Source: Methylobacter sp. (lineage in GTDB: Bacteria > Pseudomonadota > Gammaproteobacteria > Methylococcales > Methylomonadaceae). Taken from it: 45,762 nucleotides of DNA. Every line of letters starts with the position of its first letter. Position 1 is the first letter of the stretch. The stretch spans positions 1 to 45,762 of the forward strand of contig NZ_JALOCF010000038.1 of the NCBI RefSeq assembly GCF_023227905.1, written 5' to 3'. The translations under genes were made by a program, and so were the position numbers. The notes under the pieces are model-generated. The model searched no databases. It was not told the DNA's origin and was given only the letters and a program-made list of their open reading frames with translations. Shown one piece after another: positions 1 to 9,280 of the stretch.

Positions 1-2
1 TC

Positions 3-476
3 GTGAGTATCAATGCTACTCTGATTGGGCAAATGATTACCTTTGCACTTCTGGTATGGTTTACCATGAAGTACATCTGGCCGCCTTTATTTGACTCTTT
101 AGAAGAACGTAAAAAGAAAATTGCTGACGGTTTGGCTGCGGCTGAAAAAGGTCAGGAAGAAATGCAGTTGGCAGAGAAAAAAGCCAAGAGTGTTTTGAAA
201 GAAGCCAAAGAGCAATCTTCCGAGATTGTAAATCTGGCTCAAAAACGCGCCAATGAAATTGTTGAAGCATCAAAAGACACCGCTAAAAAAGAAGGTGAGC
301 GTTTGATTCTTGTGGCAAAGGCGCAAATTGAGCAAGAGAAACAGCAGGCTCAAGAAAATTTGCGTAAGGAAGTGTCAGCCTTGGCTTTGCGGGCAGCGGA
401 ACAGATTCTGAGTGCGGAAATCGATAAAACCAAGCACCAGGACCTCCTGAGCAGAATCTCTAATCAATTGGGTTAA
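3..476 (+). CDS. atpF: F0F1 ATP synthase subunit b
   Basis: Peripheral-stalk subunit b, which joins the membrane Fo rotor/stator to the F1 head. The 157-residue protein has one N-terminal membrane segment (about residues 5-25), then the WPP turn and a long charged heptad-rich helix typical of subunit b. It starts at GTG, two bases from the window edge. The N-terminus SINATLIGQM matches the normal start of the family and the length is normal (about 156 aa), so the gene appears complete although its ribosome binding site lies outside. It is the first visible gene of atpF-H-A-G-D-C; atpI, atpB and atpE presumably lie to the left. Confidence 0.96.
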   Translation: MSINATLIGQMITFALLVWFTMKYIWPPLFDSLEERKKKIADGLAAAEKGQEEMQLAEKKAKSVLKEAKEQSSEIVNLAQKRANEIVEASKDTAKKEGERLILVAKAQIEQEKQQAQENLRKEVSALALRAAEQILSAEIDKTKHQDLLSRISNQLG

Positions 477-481
477 GCGAA

Positions 482-1012
482 ATGAGCGAACTGGCAACAT
501 TGGCAAGACCTTATGCAGCAGCGGTGTTCAAGCGATCCAAAGAAACTGGTACAACTGAAAAGTGGTCGAAAAGTTTGGCGTTTATCTCGGCTGTCCTGAA
601 AGATAAAGAAATTTCTGTCGTAGTGGACAACCCGAAAGTAAGTAAAGAGCGGTTATCAGGGCTGCTGCTTGATATTTGCCAAGGGCAAGTAGATGACGAA
701 GGTGCAAATTTTCTGAAATTACTGGTTCAAAATAACCGGCTAAACCTGGCTCCGGCTATTGCGGAGCAGTTCGAAGCCTATAAGGCGGAAAGTGAAGGTT
801 ATGTCGATGTCGAAGTGGCTACAGCCTATGCCTTCTCTAAAGAAGAAAAGCAAAGTTTCGCTTCAACGCTGGAAAAAACGCTAAGCAAAAAAGTCCATAT
901 GAATGTGACCGTGGATAAATCATTAATCGGTGGCGTACTGGTACGTGCAGGCGACAGAGTGATCGACGGTTCCATAAAAGGCCAGCTTCAACAATTAGCA
1001 AAACGACTCTAA
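482..1012 (+). CDS. atpH: F0F1 ATP synthase subunit delta
   Basis: Delta subunit (OSCP homologue), which caps F1 and binds subunit b. The 176-residue protein is soluble, with the family N-terminal ARPYAAAVFK helix and the C-terminal signature around LIGGVLVRAGDRVIDGSI. Only 5 nt separate it from the atpF stop, as expected in an atp operon. Length is normal for gammaproteobacteria (about 177 aa). Confidence 0.96.
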   Translation: MSELATLARPYAAAVFKRSKETGTTEKWSKSLAFISAVLKDKEISVVVDNPKVSKERLSGLLLDICQGQVDDEGANFLKLLVQNNRLNLAPAIAEQFEAYKAESEGYVDVEVATAYAFSKEEKQSFASTLEKTLSKKVHMNVTVDKSLIGGVLVRAGDRVIDGSIKGQLQQLAKRL

Positions 1013-1031
1013 CCAGAGCGAGAAACAGAAT

Positions 1032-2573
1032 ATGCAATTAAACCCATCTGAAATAAGTGATCTGATTAAAAAGAAGATCGAAAACTTCGACCTGAGCGCC
1101 GAGGCCCATACAGAAGGTACCGTAGTTAGTGTGACTGATGGTATTGTTCGTGTACATGGTCTTTCGGAAGTTATGCAAGGGGAAATGCTGGAATTTCCCG
1201 GCAACACCTTTGGCATGGCGCTTAACCTTGAAAGAGATTCCGTGGGTGTGGTGGTATTAGGTTCATACCAACACATCTCTGAAGGCGACACTGTAAAATG
1301 CACCGGAAAAATTCTGGAAGTGCCTGTTGGCGAAGCGTTGCTGGGTCGTGTTGTTGACGCGCTGGGTAATCCTATTGACGGCAAGGGCGCTATCGAAGCA
1401 ACTGAAACTTCACCCATTGAAAAAATTGCGCCCGGCGTAATTGCCCGTCAGTCAGTTGATCAACCTGTGCAATTGGGTTTGAAATCTATTGATGCGATGA
1501 TTCCGGTAGGCCGTGGTCAGCGCGAGTTGATCATTGGCGACAGACAAACCGGTAAAACGGCTATTGCGATTGATGCGATTATCAATCAAAAAGGTACAGG
1601 CATTAAATGTATCTATGTGGCTATCGGTCAAAAACGTTCATCGATTGCCAACGTGGTGCGTAAGCTCGAAGAACACGGCGCGATGGCTCACACTATTATT
1701 GTGTCAGCATCAGCTTCAGAATCGGCGGCGTTACAGTTTATCGCGCCTTATACCGGTTGCTCAATGGGCGAGTTCTTTAGAGATCGCGGCGAAGATGCCT
1801 TGATTATTTATGATGACTTAACCAAACAAGCTTGGGCTTATCGCCAGATTTCCTTGTTATTACGTCGTCCACCAGGTCGTGAAGCATACCCCGGTGACGT
1901 GTTCTATTTGCATTCCCGTTTGCTGGAAAGAGCGGCGCGAATCAATGCGGCTGAAGTTGAAAAACTGACTGGCGGCAAAGTAAAAGGTAAAACAGGATCA
2001 TTAACCGCATTGCCTATTATTGAAACCCAAGGCGGCGACGTATCAGCATTCGTACCAACTAACGTAATTTCTATTACCGATGGCCAGATATTTCTGGAAA
2101 GCAACTTGTTTAACTCCGGCATACGCCCAGCAGTGAACGCGGGTTTATCGGTATCGCGTGTAGGTGGTGCCGCTCAAACCAAGATCATCAAGAAATTAGG
2201 TGGCGGTACGCGTCTTGATTTGGCGCAATACCGTGAATTGGCGGCTTTTGCCCAGTTTGCATCCGACTTGGATGAAAACACTCGTAAGCAGATTGAGCGC
2301 GGTCAACGTGTAACCGAATTGATGAAGCAAAATCAATATTCACCAATGTCAGTCGCACAAATGTCGGTTTCCTTGTTTGCTGCCAATGAAGGTTTCTTGG
2401 ATAGCGTGGAAGTTAACAAAGTACTTGATTTTGAGGCAGCCTTACAGTCGTACATGACGTCAGAACATTCTGAATTAATGAACAACATTAATGCAACAGG
2501 CGATTTCAGCGATGACATAAGAAAGGGTATGCTGACAGCAATCCAGACTTTCGTCAAAACTCATAGCTGGTAA
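1032..2573 (+). CDS. atpA: F0F1 ATP synthase subunit alpha
   Basis: Non-catalytic nucleotide-binding subunit of F1 (513 aa, the same length as in E. coli). Residues 1-95 form the beta-barrel cap. The Walker A motif GDRQTGKT is at about 169-176, and the ATP synthase alpha/beta signature PAVNAGLSVSRVG is near 370. The C-terminal helical domain follows. It lies 19 nt after atpH. The family and operon position leave no real alternative. Confidence 0.98.
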   Translation: MQLNPSEISDLIKKKIENFDLSAEAHTEGTVVSVTDGIVRVHGLSEVMQGEMLEFPGNTFGMALNLERDSVGVVVLGSYQHISEGDTVKCTGKILEVPVGEALLGRVVDALGNPIDGKGAIEATETSPIEKIAPGVIARQSVDQPVQLGLKSIDAMIPVGRGQRELIIGDRQTGKTAIAIDAIINQKGTGIKCIYVAIGQKRSSIANVVRKLEEHGAMAHTIIVSASASESAALQFIAPYTGCSMGEFFRDRGEDALIIYDDLTKQAWAYRQISLLLRRPPGREAYPGDVFYLHSRLLERAARINAAEVEKLTGGKVKGKTGSLTALPIIETQGGDVSAFVPTNVISITDGQIFLESNLFNSGIRPAVNAGLSVSRVGGAAQTKIIKKLGGGTRLDLAQYRELAAFAQFASDLDENTRKQIERGQRVTELMKQNQYSPMSVAQMSVSLFAANEGFLDSVEVNKVLDFEAALQSYMTSEHSELMNNINATGDFSDDIRKGMLTAIQTFVKTHSW

Positions 2574-2608
2574 CCAAAAGTAGGCGCCTCTAGGCGAAGG
2601 GTCTTAAG

Positions 2609-3472
2609 ATGGCTGTTGGTAAAGAAATACGCAGCAAGATCGGGAGTATTAAAAATACTCAAAAAATTACTCGCGCAATGGAAATGGTTGCTGCGAGTAA
2701 AATGCGCAAAACAAAAGACAGAATGATGGCGACACGCCCATACTCTAAAAAAATTGGCCGGATTATCAAGCATCTGGCTCAAGCAAATCCAGAGTATAAA
2801 CATTCTTTTCTTATTGAACGTCCGGTCAAGCGGGTTGGTATTATTGTAATTAGTTCTGACCGAGGGTTGTGCGGAGGACTGAATTCAAACTTGTTCAGAA
2901 AAACGCTGATCCAGATGGCGCAATGGGATAAGACAAATATTGATGTGGATATTTGTACAATCGGCACCAAGGCGTTTGGCTTTTTTGGTAATCTGAAAGC
3001 TAATCTGGTTGGTCAGGTTTCAAAATTGGGCGATACCCCGCACCAGCATGACATTATCGGCATCATTAAAATCATGTTGGATGCATACGTACAAGGTCAA
3101 ATCGATGAGTTGCATGTAGTCAGCAATGAGTTTGTTAATACCATGACTCAAAAGCCTACCATCGAAAAATTACTGCCTGTCGTAGCTGGTGAGCTCGAGG
3201 AAGGCCTGAGCGGTCATTGGGATTATATTTATGAACCTGATGCCAAGGAAGTCTTGGATCATCTGCTAACTCGATATGTCGAGTCCATTGTCTATCAGGG
3301 GTTGGTTGAAAATAATGCCTGTGAACAAGCGGCCAGAATGGTAGCCATGAAGAGCGCTTCGGATAATGCCGGAAATATTATCAACGAATTGCAGCTGGTC
3401 TATAACAAAGCTCGACAAGCCGCTATCACTCAGGAAATTTCAGAAATTGTTGCCGGTGCCGCAGCTGTTTAA
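2609..3472 (+). CDS. atpG: F0F1 ATP synthase subunit gamma
   Basis: Central-stalk gamma subunit that rotates inside the alpha3beta3 hexamer. The 287-residue protein has the long N-terminal coiled-coil helix (IRSKIGSIKNTQKITRAMEM) and the C-terminal helix with the family signature around MKSASDNAGNIINEL. A GAAGG ribosome binding site at 2596-2600 supports the ATG at 2609. The 35-nt gap after atpA is ordinary. Confidence 0.97.
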   Translation: MAVGKEIRSKIGSIKNTQKITRAMEMVAASKMRKTKDRMMATRPYSKKIGRIIKHLAQANPEYKHSFLIERPVKRVGIIVISSDRGLCGGLNSNLFRKTLIQMAQWDKTNIDVDICTIGTKAFGFFGNLKANLVGQVSKLGDTPHQHDIIGIIKIMLDAYVQGQIDELHVVSNEFVNTMTQKPTIEKLLPVVAGELEEGLSGHWDYIYEPDAKEVLDHLLTRYVESIVYQGLVENNACEQAARMVAMKSASDNAGNIINELQLVYNKARQAAITQEISEIVAGAAAV

Positions 3473-3510
3473 GCCCAAGTAAAAATGACACAACACAAGA
3501 GGACAACTCA

Positions 3511-4890
3511 ATGAGTTCGGGTAAAATCGTTCAGATTATCGGCGCGGTCGTTGACGTGGAATTCCCACGTGCAGACTTGCCCAAAGTATATGATGCCTTA
3601 AATGTAGAAGGCAAAGGCTTGGTGCTGGAAGTTCAGCAGCAATTAGGCGATGGTGTCGTCAGAACTATTGCTATGGGTACAACCGATGGCTTAAGCCGAG
3701 GCTTGGACGTCAGCAATACCAATGCACCTATTGCGGTACCGGTCGGACAGGAAACTTTAGGACGCATTATGAACGTGCTGGGCGAGCCTATCGATGAGAA
3801 AGGCCCTATCGGCGAAAAAGTAAAGTGGGGTATTCACCGTGAAGCGCCTAGCTATGCTGAGCAAGCTGCGGCAACCGAACTGCTGGAAACCGGTATCAAA
3901 GTTATCGATTTGGTCTGCCCGTTCACCAAGGGTGGTAAAGTCGGTTTGTTTGGCGGTGCGGGTGTAGGTAAAACCGTTAACATGATGGAACTGATCCGTA
4001 ATATCGCAATCGAGCACAGTGGTTACTCAGTGTTTGCCGGTGTGGGTGAGCGTACTCGTGAGGGAAACGATTTCTATCACGAAATGACCGATTCAAACGT
4101 AATCGACAAAGTATCGCTGGTTTACGGTCAAATGAACGAGCCGCCAGGAAACAGATTGCGCGTTGCGTTGACCGGCTTGACCATGGCGGAATATTTCCGT
4201 GATGAAGGCCGTGACGTTCTGTTCTTCGTTGACAATATTTACCGTTACACTTTGGCAGGTACAGAAGTATCGGCATTGTTAGGCCGTATGCCTTCAGCGG
4301 TGGGTTACCAGCCTACGCTCGCTGAAGAAATGGGCGTGTTGCAGGAACGTATTACTTCAACAAAAACCGGTTCTATTACGTCTATCCAGGCTGTTTATGT
4401 ACCAGCGGATGACTTGACCGATCCATCGCCTGCGACCACTTTTGCGCATTTGGATGCGACTGTTGTATTGTCTCGTCAAATTGCCGAATTAGGTATTTAT
4501 CCTGCGATTGACCCTTTGGATTCTACCAGCCGTCAATTGGATCCGTTGGTAATTGGTCAGGAGCATTACGACGTGGCTCGTAAGGTTCAAGGTATCTTGC
4601 AACGCTACAAAGAATTGCGCGACATTATTGCGATTCTGGGTATGGATGAATTATCAGAAGAAGATAAATTGACCGTGTCGAGAGCGCGTAAAATGCAACG
4701 GTTCTTGTCTCAGCCTTTCTTCGTTGCCGAAGTATTTACCGGTTCACCTGGTAAATATGTATCTTTAAAAGATACGATTGCCGGATTTAAAGGCATTATC
4801 GACGGCGAATACGATGCTATTCCTGAGCAAGCTTTTTATATGGTAGGTACCATAGACGAAGCGCTTGAGAAAGCAAAAGGCATGAAATAA
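3511..4890 (+). CDS. atpD: F0F1 ATP synthase subunit beta
   Basis: Catalytic subunit of F1 (459 aa). The P-loop GGAGVGKT is at 148-155 and the catalytic glutamate sits in GERTREG (about residue 180). The Walker B region VLFFVDNIYRYT and the signature PSAVGYQPTLAEEMG are present. The start is supported by an AAGAGGA ribosome binding site just upstream. It lies between atpG and atpC in the standard order. Confidence 0.98.
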   Translation: MSSGKIVQIIGAVVDVEFPRADLPKVYDALNVEGKGLVLEVQQQLGDGVVRTIAMGTTDGLSRGLDVSNTNAPIAVPVGQETLGRIMNVLGEPIDEKGPIGEKVKWGIHREAPSYAEQAAATELLETGIKVIDLVCPFTKGGKVGLFGGAGVGKTVNMMELIRNIAIEHSGYSVFAGVGERTREGNDFYHEMTDSNVIDKVSLVYGQMNEPPGNRLRVALTGLTMAEYFRDEGRDVLFFVDNIYRYTLAGTEVSALLGRMPSAVGYQPTLAEEMGVLQERITSTKTGSITSIQAVYVPADDLTDPSPATTFAHLDATVVLSRQIAELGIYPAIDPLDSTSRQLDPLVIGQEHYDVARKVQGILQRYKELRDIIAILGMDELSEEDKLTVSRARKMQRFLSQPFFVAEVFTGSPGKYVSLKDTIAGFKGIIDGEYDAIPEQAFYMVGTIDEALEKAKGMK

Positions 4891-4915
4891 GTTATAAAAC
4901 TGTTAGGTAATAATA

Positions 4916-5338
4916 ATGACCATGACCGTACATGTAGACATCGTTAGTGCAGAAAAGGAAATATTTTCCGGATTAGCGGAAATGGTATTTGCTCCTGCTG
5001 AAATGGGTGAAGTAGGCATTTCGCCCCGGCATGCGCCATTAATATCCAGACTTAAGCCCGGAGAAGTCCGGGTAAAAGTCAGCGACAAGGAAGTATATCC
5101 GTTCTATGTGTCAGGAGGTATGCTGGAAATTCAACCGAATCAGGTTACCATTCTGGCAGACACGGCGATAAGAGCGAAGGATATTGACGAGGCGGCCGCA
5201 ATTGAGGCCAAGACCAGAGCTGAAGAAGCGTTGACAGATAAGTCAGGCAAGATTGATCTTGCGACTGCTCAGGCACAATTGCAGGAAGCTATTATGCAAT
5301 TAAGAACATTAGATAGATTTAGAAAACGCGGCGGGTAG
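4916..5338 (+). CDS. atpC: F0F1 ATP synthase subunit epsilon
   Basis: Epsilon subunit, which regulates F1 and couples it to the c-ring. The 140-residue protein has the beta-sandwich N-terminal domain (MTVHVDIVSAEKEIFSG) and the C-terminal helical hairpin rich in Ala and Glu (about 90-138). An in-frame ATG two codons later (4922) is a possible alternative start. It is the last gene of the atp operon and is followed by a strong hairpin terminator. Confidence 0.96.
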   Translation: MTMTVHVDIVSAEKEIFSGLAEMVFAPAEMGEVGISPRHAPLISRLKPGEVRVKVSDKEVYPFYVSGGMLEIQPNQVTILADTAIRAKDIDEAAAIEAKTRAEEALTDKSGKIDLATAQAQLQEAIMQLRTLDRFRKRGG

Positions 5339-5370
5339 TCAGATACACGGCACGTCTCTATCCCTTTTGA

Positions 5371-5411
5371 AAGCCCGATAACGTGTTAAAGCGCGCTATC
5401 GGGCTTTTTTG
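5371..5411 (+). terminator. Rho-independent terminator after atpC
   Basis: Perfect 10-bp arms AAGCCCGATA (5371-5380) and TATCGGGCTT (5397-5406) enclose a 16-nt loop and run into a T tract (5405-5410). It lies 33 nt after the atpC stop and ends the ATP synthase operon, so glmU needs its own promoter or readthrough. Confidence 0.9.
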
Positions 5412-5427
5412 TTTAACGGAACACCAA

Positions 5428-6846
5428 ATGAAAATAACAACCATTATTCTAGCAGCGGGCAAAGGAACGCGGATGCGATCAGAGTTGCCCAAAGTTTTGC
5501 ATCAAATAGCCAATAGACCTCTGTTACGGCATGTCTATGACACAGCTAAGCATTTGGAAAACAATGTTATCAAGATTGTTGTCGGTCATGGGGCAGAGCT
5601 GGTCACAGAAGCGTTAAAGGATTTAGATGTCGATTGGATAGAACAAAAACAGCAGCTAGGTACAGGACATGCCGTGCAGCAGGTCAGCGACCAAATTGCC
5701 GATGCCGATACTGTCTTGATATTGTACGGCGACGTACCGTTGTTGAAATTGTCAACCGTTAGGCTGTTAATAAACAATGTTAATGACCAGTCTCTTGCTT
5801 TACTCACAGTGAACCTTGACAATCCAAGCGGTTACGGCAGAATTGTTAGAAATGCCACTGGCCAAGTGACTAAAATCGTAGAAGAAAAAGATGCGTCATC
5901 CAGTGAAAAGCAGATCAATGAAGTCAACACCGGTATTATGGCGGTGCAAGGCAAACAATTAAAAAAATGGTTGAGCCAATTAAGCAACAGCAACGTCCAG
6001 GGCGAATACTATTTAACTGATGTGATTGAAATGGCGGTTGCCGATCAAGTCAGCATCGTTACAAGTCAGCCGGAAACTGAGGATGAAGTGCTGGGCGTTA
6101 ATAATCGCATACAGCTTAGTCATTTGGAGCGTGTCTATCAGTATGAGCAGGCCACCAGCTTGATGGAGCAGGGTGTTACCTTAAAAGATCCGATGCGCTT
6201 TGATCAAAGAGGCTCAATTGAAAGCCTGGGTCAAGACATCGAAATCGATATTAACGTGATACTTGAAGGAAAAAACAGTATTGGCAGCAACGTCAAAATA
6301 GGTGCTAATACTAATATAAAAAATTCAATCATTGGCGATAATGTAGAGATTCTTGCCAACTGCATCATAGAAGATGCGGTAATAGGACAGGATAGCAGAA
6401 TTGGCCCTTATGCCAGACTAAGACCGGACAGTGTGTTGGCTAATGATGTCCATATCGGTAATTTTGTAGAAATCAAGAAATCATCAGTAGCGGCGGGCAG
6501 CAAAATTAATCACTTAAGTTATATCGGCGATACAACGGTGGGCAGTAAAGTCAATATTGGAGCAGGAACGATTACCTGTAATTATGATGGCGTTAACAAG
6601 TTCAGAACCGTTATCGGGGACGGCGCTTTTATTGGCTCGAACAGCCAGTTAGTGGCTCCGGTTACCATAGGCAAAAACGCTACAATAGGCGCAGGCTCAA
6701 CCATCACCAAAGACAGTCCTGAAAATCAGCTGACTTTAAGCAGGGCCAAACAGATATCCCTTGCAGGATGGCAGCGGCCCGCTAAGCGCGACTGCATGGA
6801 TGCAGGAGATAGCTCAATGTCGGGAACAATTGCCGAGGAGAAATAA
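5428..6846 (+). CDS. glmU: Bifunctional GlcNAc-1-P uridyltransferase / GlcN-1-P acetyltransferase
   Basis: Makes UDP-GlcNAc from GlcN-1-P in two steps, for peptidoglycan and LPS. The N-terminal pyrophosphorylase domain has LAAGKGTRM (about residues 8-16), the YGDVPLL metal site and EVNTGIM. The C-terminal left-handed beta-helix shows hexapeptide repeats from about 250 onward and the acetyltransferase region NHLSYIGD...NIGAGTITCNYDG. I chose ATG 5428; an in-frame GTG at 5383 would start inside the preceding terminator. The protein is about 472 aa, roughly 16 longer than the usual 456. The extra residues follow the conserved GWQRP and end 1 nt before glmS, whose ribosome binding site they contain. 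Confidence 0.96.
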   Translation: MKITTIILAAGKGTRMRSELPKVLHQIANRPLLRHVYDTAKHLENNVIKIVVGHGAELVTEALKDLDVDWIEQKQQLGTGHAVQQVSDQIADADTVLILYGDVPLLKLSTVRLLINNVNDQSLALLTVNLDNPSGYGRIVRNATGQVTKIVEEKDASSSEKQINEVNTGIMAVQGKQLKKWLSQLSNSNVQGEYYLTDVIEMAVADQVSIVTSQPETEDEVLGVNNRIQLSHLERVYQYEQATSLMEQGVTLKDPMRFDQRGSIESLGQDIEIDINVILEGKNSIGSNVKIGANTNIKNSIIGDNVEILANCIIEDAVIGQDSRIGPYARLRPDSVLANDVHIGNFVEIKKSSVAAGSKINHLSYIGDTTVGSKVNIGAGTITCNYDGVNKFRTVIGDGAFIGSNSQLVAPVTIGKNATIGAGSTITKDSPENQLTLSRAKQISLAGWQRPAKRDCMDAGDSSMSGTIAEEK

Positions 6847-6847
6847 C

Positions 6848-8677
6848 ATGTGTGGAATTGTAGGCGGTATCGCGCAACGAAATGTAGTGCCAATTTTACT
6901 TGAGGGGCTGAAGCGACTGGAATATCGCGGTTATGATTCGGCAGGACTGGCGGTCATAAACAAAGGGCAAATCTTCCGGAAACGAGAGCTGGGTAAAGTA
7001 AAAGGCCTTGAAGCGCTACTGGAGGCAGACCCGATCACAGGCCAGATCGGCATAGCGCATACCCGGTGGGCTACTCACGGTAAACCCAGTACAGCTAATG
7101 CGCATCCGCATATTTGTCGGCATAAAGTGGCTGTTGTCCATAACGGCATTATCGAGAACCATGAGAGCTTAAGAGAAACGCAGCTGCAACTGGGTTACGA
7201 ATTCACTTCAGAAACCGATACCGAGGTTATCGTGCATGAAGTTTATCACGCCCTGGAAGTTAATGAAGGATTGCTGAGTGCCGTTAAAAAGACTGTCAAA
7301 AAGCTGGAGGGAGCTTATGCGCTAGGGATAATGAGCGTAGATGAGCCCGATACTCTGATAGCATGCAGAAAAGGCAGTCCGCTGGTGATCGGCGTCGGTA
7401 TAGGCGAATACTTTATCGCTTCGGATGTAGCGGCATTGCTTCCGGTTACGCAACGCTTCATTTTTCTTGAAGACGGTGACATAGCCGCGATCACTATTAA
7501 CGGCCTGACTATTTATGACCGGCATGATCAGGTGGTCAGTCGTTCGGTTATAGAGAGCAAGCTGACAGCAGATGCCGTCGATAAAGGCGACTATCGCCAT
7601 TACATGCTGAAAGAAATTTATGAGCAGCCTTTTGCAATCTCACAAACCCTGGAAGGCCGGTTCATCAATAACCGCTTGCAGGAAAGCGCATTCGGGCATA
7701 ATGCCGCCACAATATTCAATAGCATAAAAAGCATACAGATTTTAGCCTGTGGGACCAGTTACCATGCAGGGTTGGTGGCACGGTATTGGTTCGAAGAGCT
7801 AGCTCATGTCCCTTGCCATATCGAAGTGGCCAGCGAGTTTCGCTATAGAAGCCCGGTTTTAGCGCCAGATACTTTAGTTGTCACCATTTCGCAATCCGGC
7901 GAAACTGCCGACACTCTGGCAGCATTGCTGGAAGCCAAGAAGCTCGGGGCAAAACACTCGTTAGCCATCTGCAACGTGCCGGAAAGTTCTCTGGTTAGAG
8001 AATCCGATCTGGTCTTAATGACCCGCGCCGGTCCTGAAATTGGCGTTGCGTCAACCAAAGCATTCACTACGCAATTGGCAACATTAATGCTGCTGGTCAT
8101 TGCTATCGGCAGACGCTTTCAACTGAACGAAATAGTGGAGCAAAAAATTACCTCGGAATTGTTCAGCTTGCCAGGAAAAATTGAAAAAACTTTGCTGATG
8201 GATGAGGAAATTAGAAATTTGTCCGAGCAATTTGCCGAAAAACAGCATGCCTTGTTTTTAGGCCGGGGCACTCATTATCCGATAGCGATGGAAGGCGCGT
8301 TAAAACTAAAGGAAATTTCCTATATTCATGCCGAGGCTTACCCGGCAGGCGAGTTAAAGCATGGCCCCTTGGCATTAATTGATGCCGACATGCCGGTTGT
8401 GACTGTAGCGCCGAACAACAGCCTGCTTGAAAAACTGAAATCGAATATGCAGGAAGTAAGCGCTAGAGGCGGTCAACTGATTGTTTTTATGGATGAAACA
8501 TTAGCCACTGCAAACGATGAAAATGTACAGATCGTAAAAGTGCCTCAAGTCGGTAATGAGATCGCGCCTATTATTTATACCATCCCTTTGCAACTGCTGG
8601 CTTACCACGTCGCCGTTTTAAAGGGTACGGATGTGGATCAACCCAGAAATCTTGCGAAGTCAGTAACGGTGGAGTAA
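6848..8677 (+). CDS. glmS: Glutamine--fructose-6-phosphate aminotransferase (isomerizing)
   Basis: Converts fructose-6-P and glutamine to glucosamine-6-P, the first step of the hexosamine pathway completed by GlmU. The ATG at 6848 is fixed by the sequence MCGIVGG, in which Cys2 becomes the N-terminal nucleophile of the glutaminase domain. The length is then 609 aa, as in E. coli. HTRWATHG, NGIIEN and SETDTEV mark the glutaminase half. Two SIS domains follow (CGTSYHAG, SQSGETADT), ending in AKSVTVE. GAGGAGA at 6834-6840, within the glmU 3' end, is its ribosome binding site. I saw no glmS ribozyme; there is no room for one in the 1-nt gap. Confidence 0.98.
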   Translation: MCGIVGGIAQRNVVPILLEGLKRLEYRGYDSAGLAVINKGQIFRKRELGKVKGLEALLEADPITGQIGIAHTRWATHGKPSTANAHPHICRHKVAVVHNGIIENHESLRETQLQLGYEFTSETDTEVIVHEVYHALEVNEGLLSAVKKTVKKLEGAYALGIMSVDEPDTLIACRKGSPLVIGVGIGEYFIASDVAALLPVTQRFIFLEDGDIAAITINGLTIYDRHDQVVSRSVIESKLTADAVDKGDYRHYMLKEIYEQPFAISQTLEGRFINNRLQESAFGHNAATIFNSIKSIQILACGTSYHAGLVARYWFEELAHVPCHIEVASEFRYRSPVLAPDTLVVTISQSGETADTLAALLEAKKLGAKHSLAICNVPESSLVRESDLVLMTRAGPEIGVASTKAFTTQLATLMLLVIAIGRRFQLNEIVEQKITSELFSLPGKIEKTLLMDEEIRNLSEQFAEKQHALFLGRGTHYPIAMEGALKLKEISYIHAEAYPAGELKHGPLALIDADMPVVTVAPNNSLLEKLKSNMQEVSARGGQLIVFMDETLATANDENVQIVKVPQVGNEIAPIIYTIPLQLLAYHVAVLKGTDVDQPRNLAKSVTVE

Positions 8678-8679
8678 TT

Positions 8680-9225
8680 GTGGCAAAATTATCACTACAA
8701 GAGCAATTGTTAAAGTCTGGATTAGTCAGCGCCGCTAAGGCTAAGAGCATTAAATCCGACAAGCGCAAGCAGACCCAGCAGCAGCGCAAGAATAAAGTCG
8801 AAGTGGTCGATGAGGCTAAGGAATTGGTTCAGAAGGCACAGGCTGAAAAAATCGAAAAGGACAGGGAGCTTAATCAGTTACGCAGGCAACAGGAAGAGCA
8901 AAAAGAGCTGGCCGCGCAAGTCAAACAGCTCATTGAACTCAACCGGCAGCCTCAAGATCCGGACGGCCTGGCCTATAATTTCACTGACAATAAAAAAGTC
9001 AAACGGTTGTATGTCTCAGAGGCAATGCGCGAGCAAATTGCCGAGGGACGGTCAGCCATTGTTAGGCTCGGCCAACAATATGAAGTGGTGCCCGCCGAAG
9101 CGGCGAAAAAAATACAATCGCGCGATGCCGCCAGTGTGATTGTGTTTAATGAACCCGACAAAGCAGCCAATGCGGCGGACGATCCCTATGCGGCGTACCA
9201 GGTCCCTGATGATTTGATCTGGTAG
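8680..9225 (+). CDS. DUF2058 family protein (YaiL-like)
   Basis: A 181-residue soluble protein of the DUF2058 family, whose function is unknown. The N-terminus MAKLSLQEQLLKSGL is the family hallmark. It is followed by a highly charged Lys/Gln/Glu-rich coiled-coil stretch (about 20-90) and a small globular C-terminal part with FTDNKKVKRLYVSE. The start is GTG, 2 nt after the glmS stop, with GGTGGAG inside the end of glmS as ribosome binding site. It is therefore very probably translated from the glmUS message. The charged, basic N-terminus could bind nucleic acid, but that is a guess. Confidence 0.88.
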   Translation: MAKLSLQEQLLKSGLVSAAKAKSIKSDKRKQTQQQRKNKVEVVDEAKELVQKAQAEKIEKDRELNQLRRQQEEQKELAAQVKQLIELNRQPQDPDGLAYNFTDNKKVKRLYVSEAMREQIAEGRSAIVRLGQQYEVVPAEAAKKIQSRDAASVIVFNEPDKAANAADDPYAAYQVPDDLIW

Positions 9226-9280
9226 TGGGCAGGGATTTGACACTCTGTAATGAGGGGTAGTGTGCCCACGATTTGGGCCA

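Noticed and set aside
3757..4276. Open frames antisense to atpD (up to 99 codons)
   Set aside because: They mirror the strongly conserved atpD codons, have no ribosome binding site and no recognisable product.
5383..5427. In-frame GTG that would extend GlmU by 15 residues
   Set aside because: It lies inside the atpC terminator hairpin and the extra residues do not belong to the family; ATG 5428 gives the normal MKITTIILAAGKGTRM start.
6761..6847. In-frame TTG that would extend GlmS by 29 residues
   Set aside because: GlmS needs Cys2 exposed after removal of Met1, which fixes the start at 6848.
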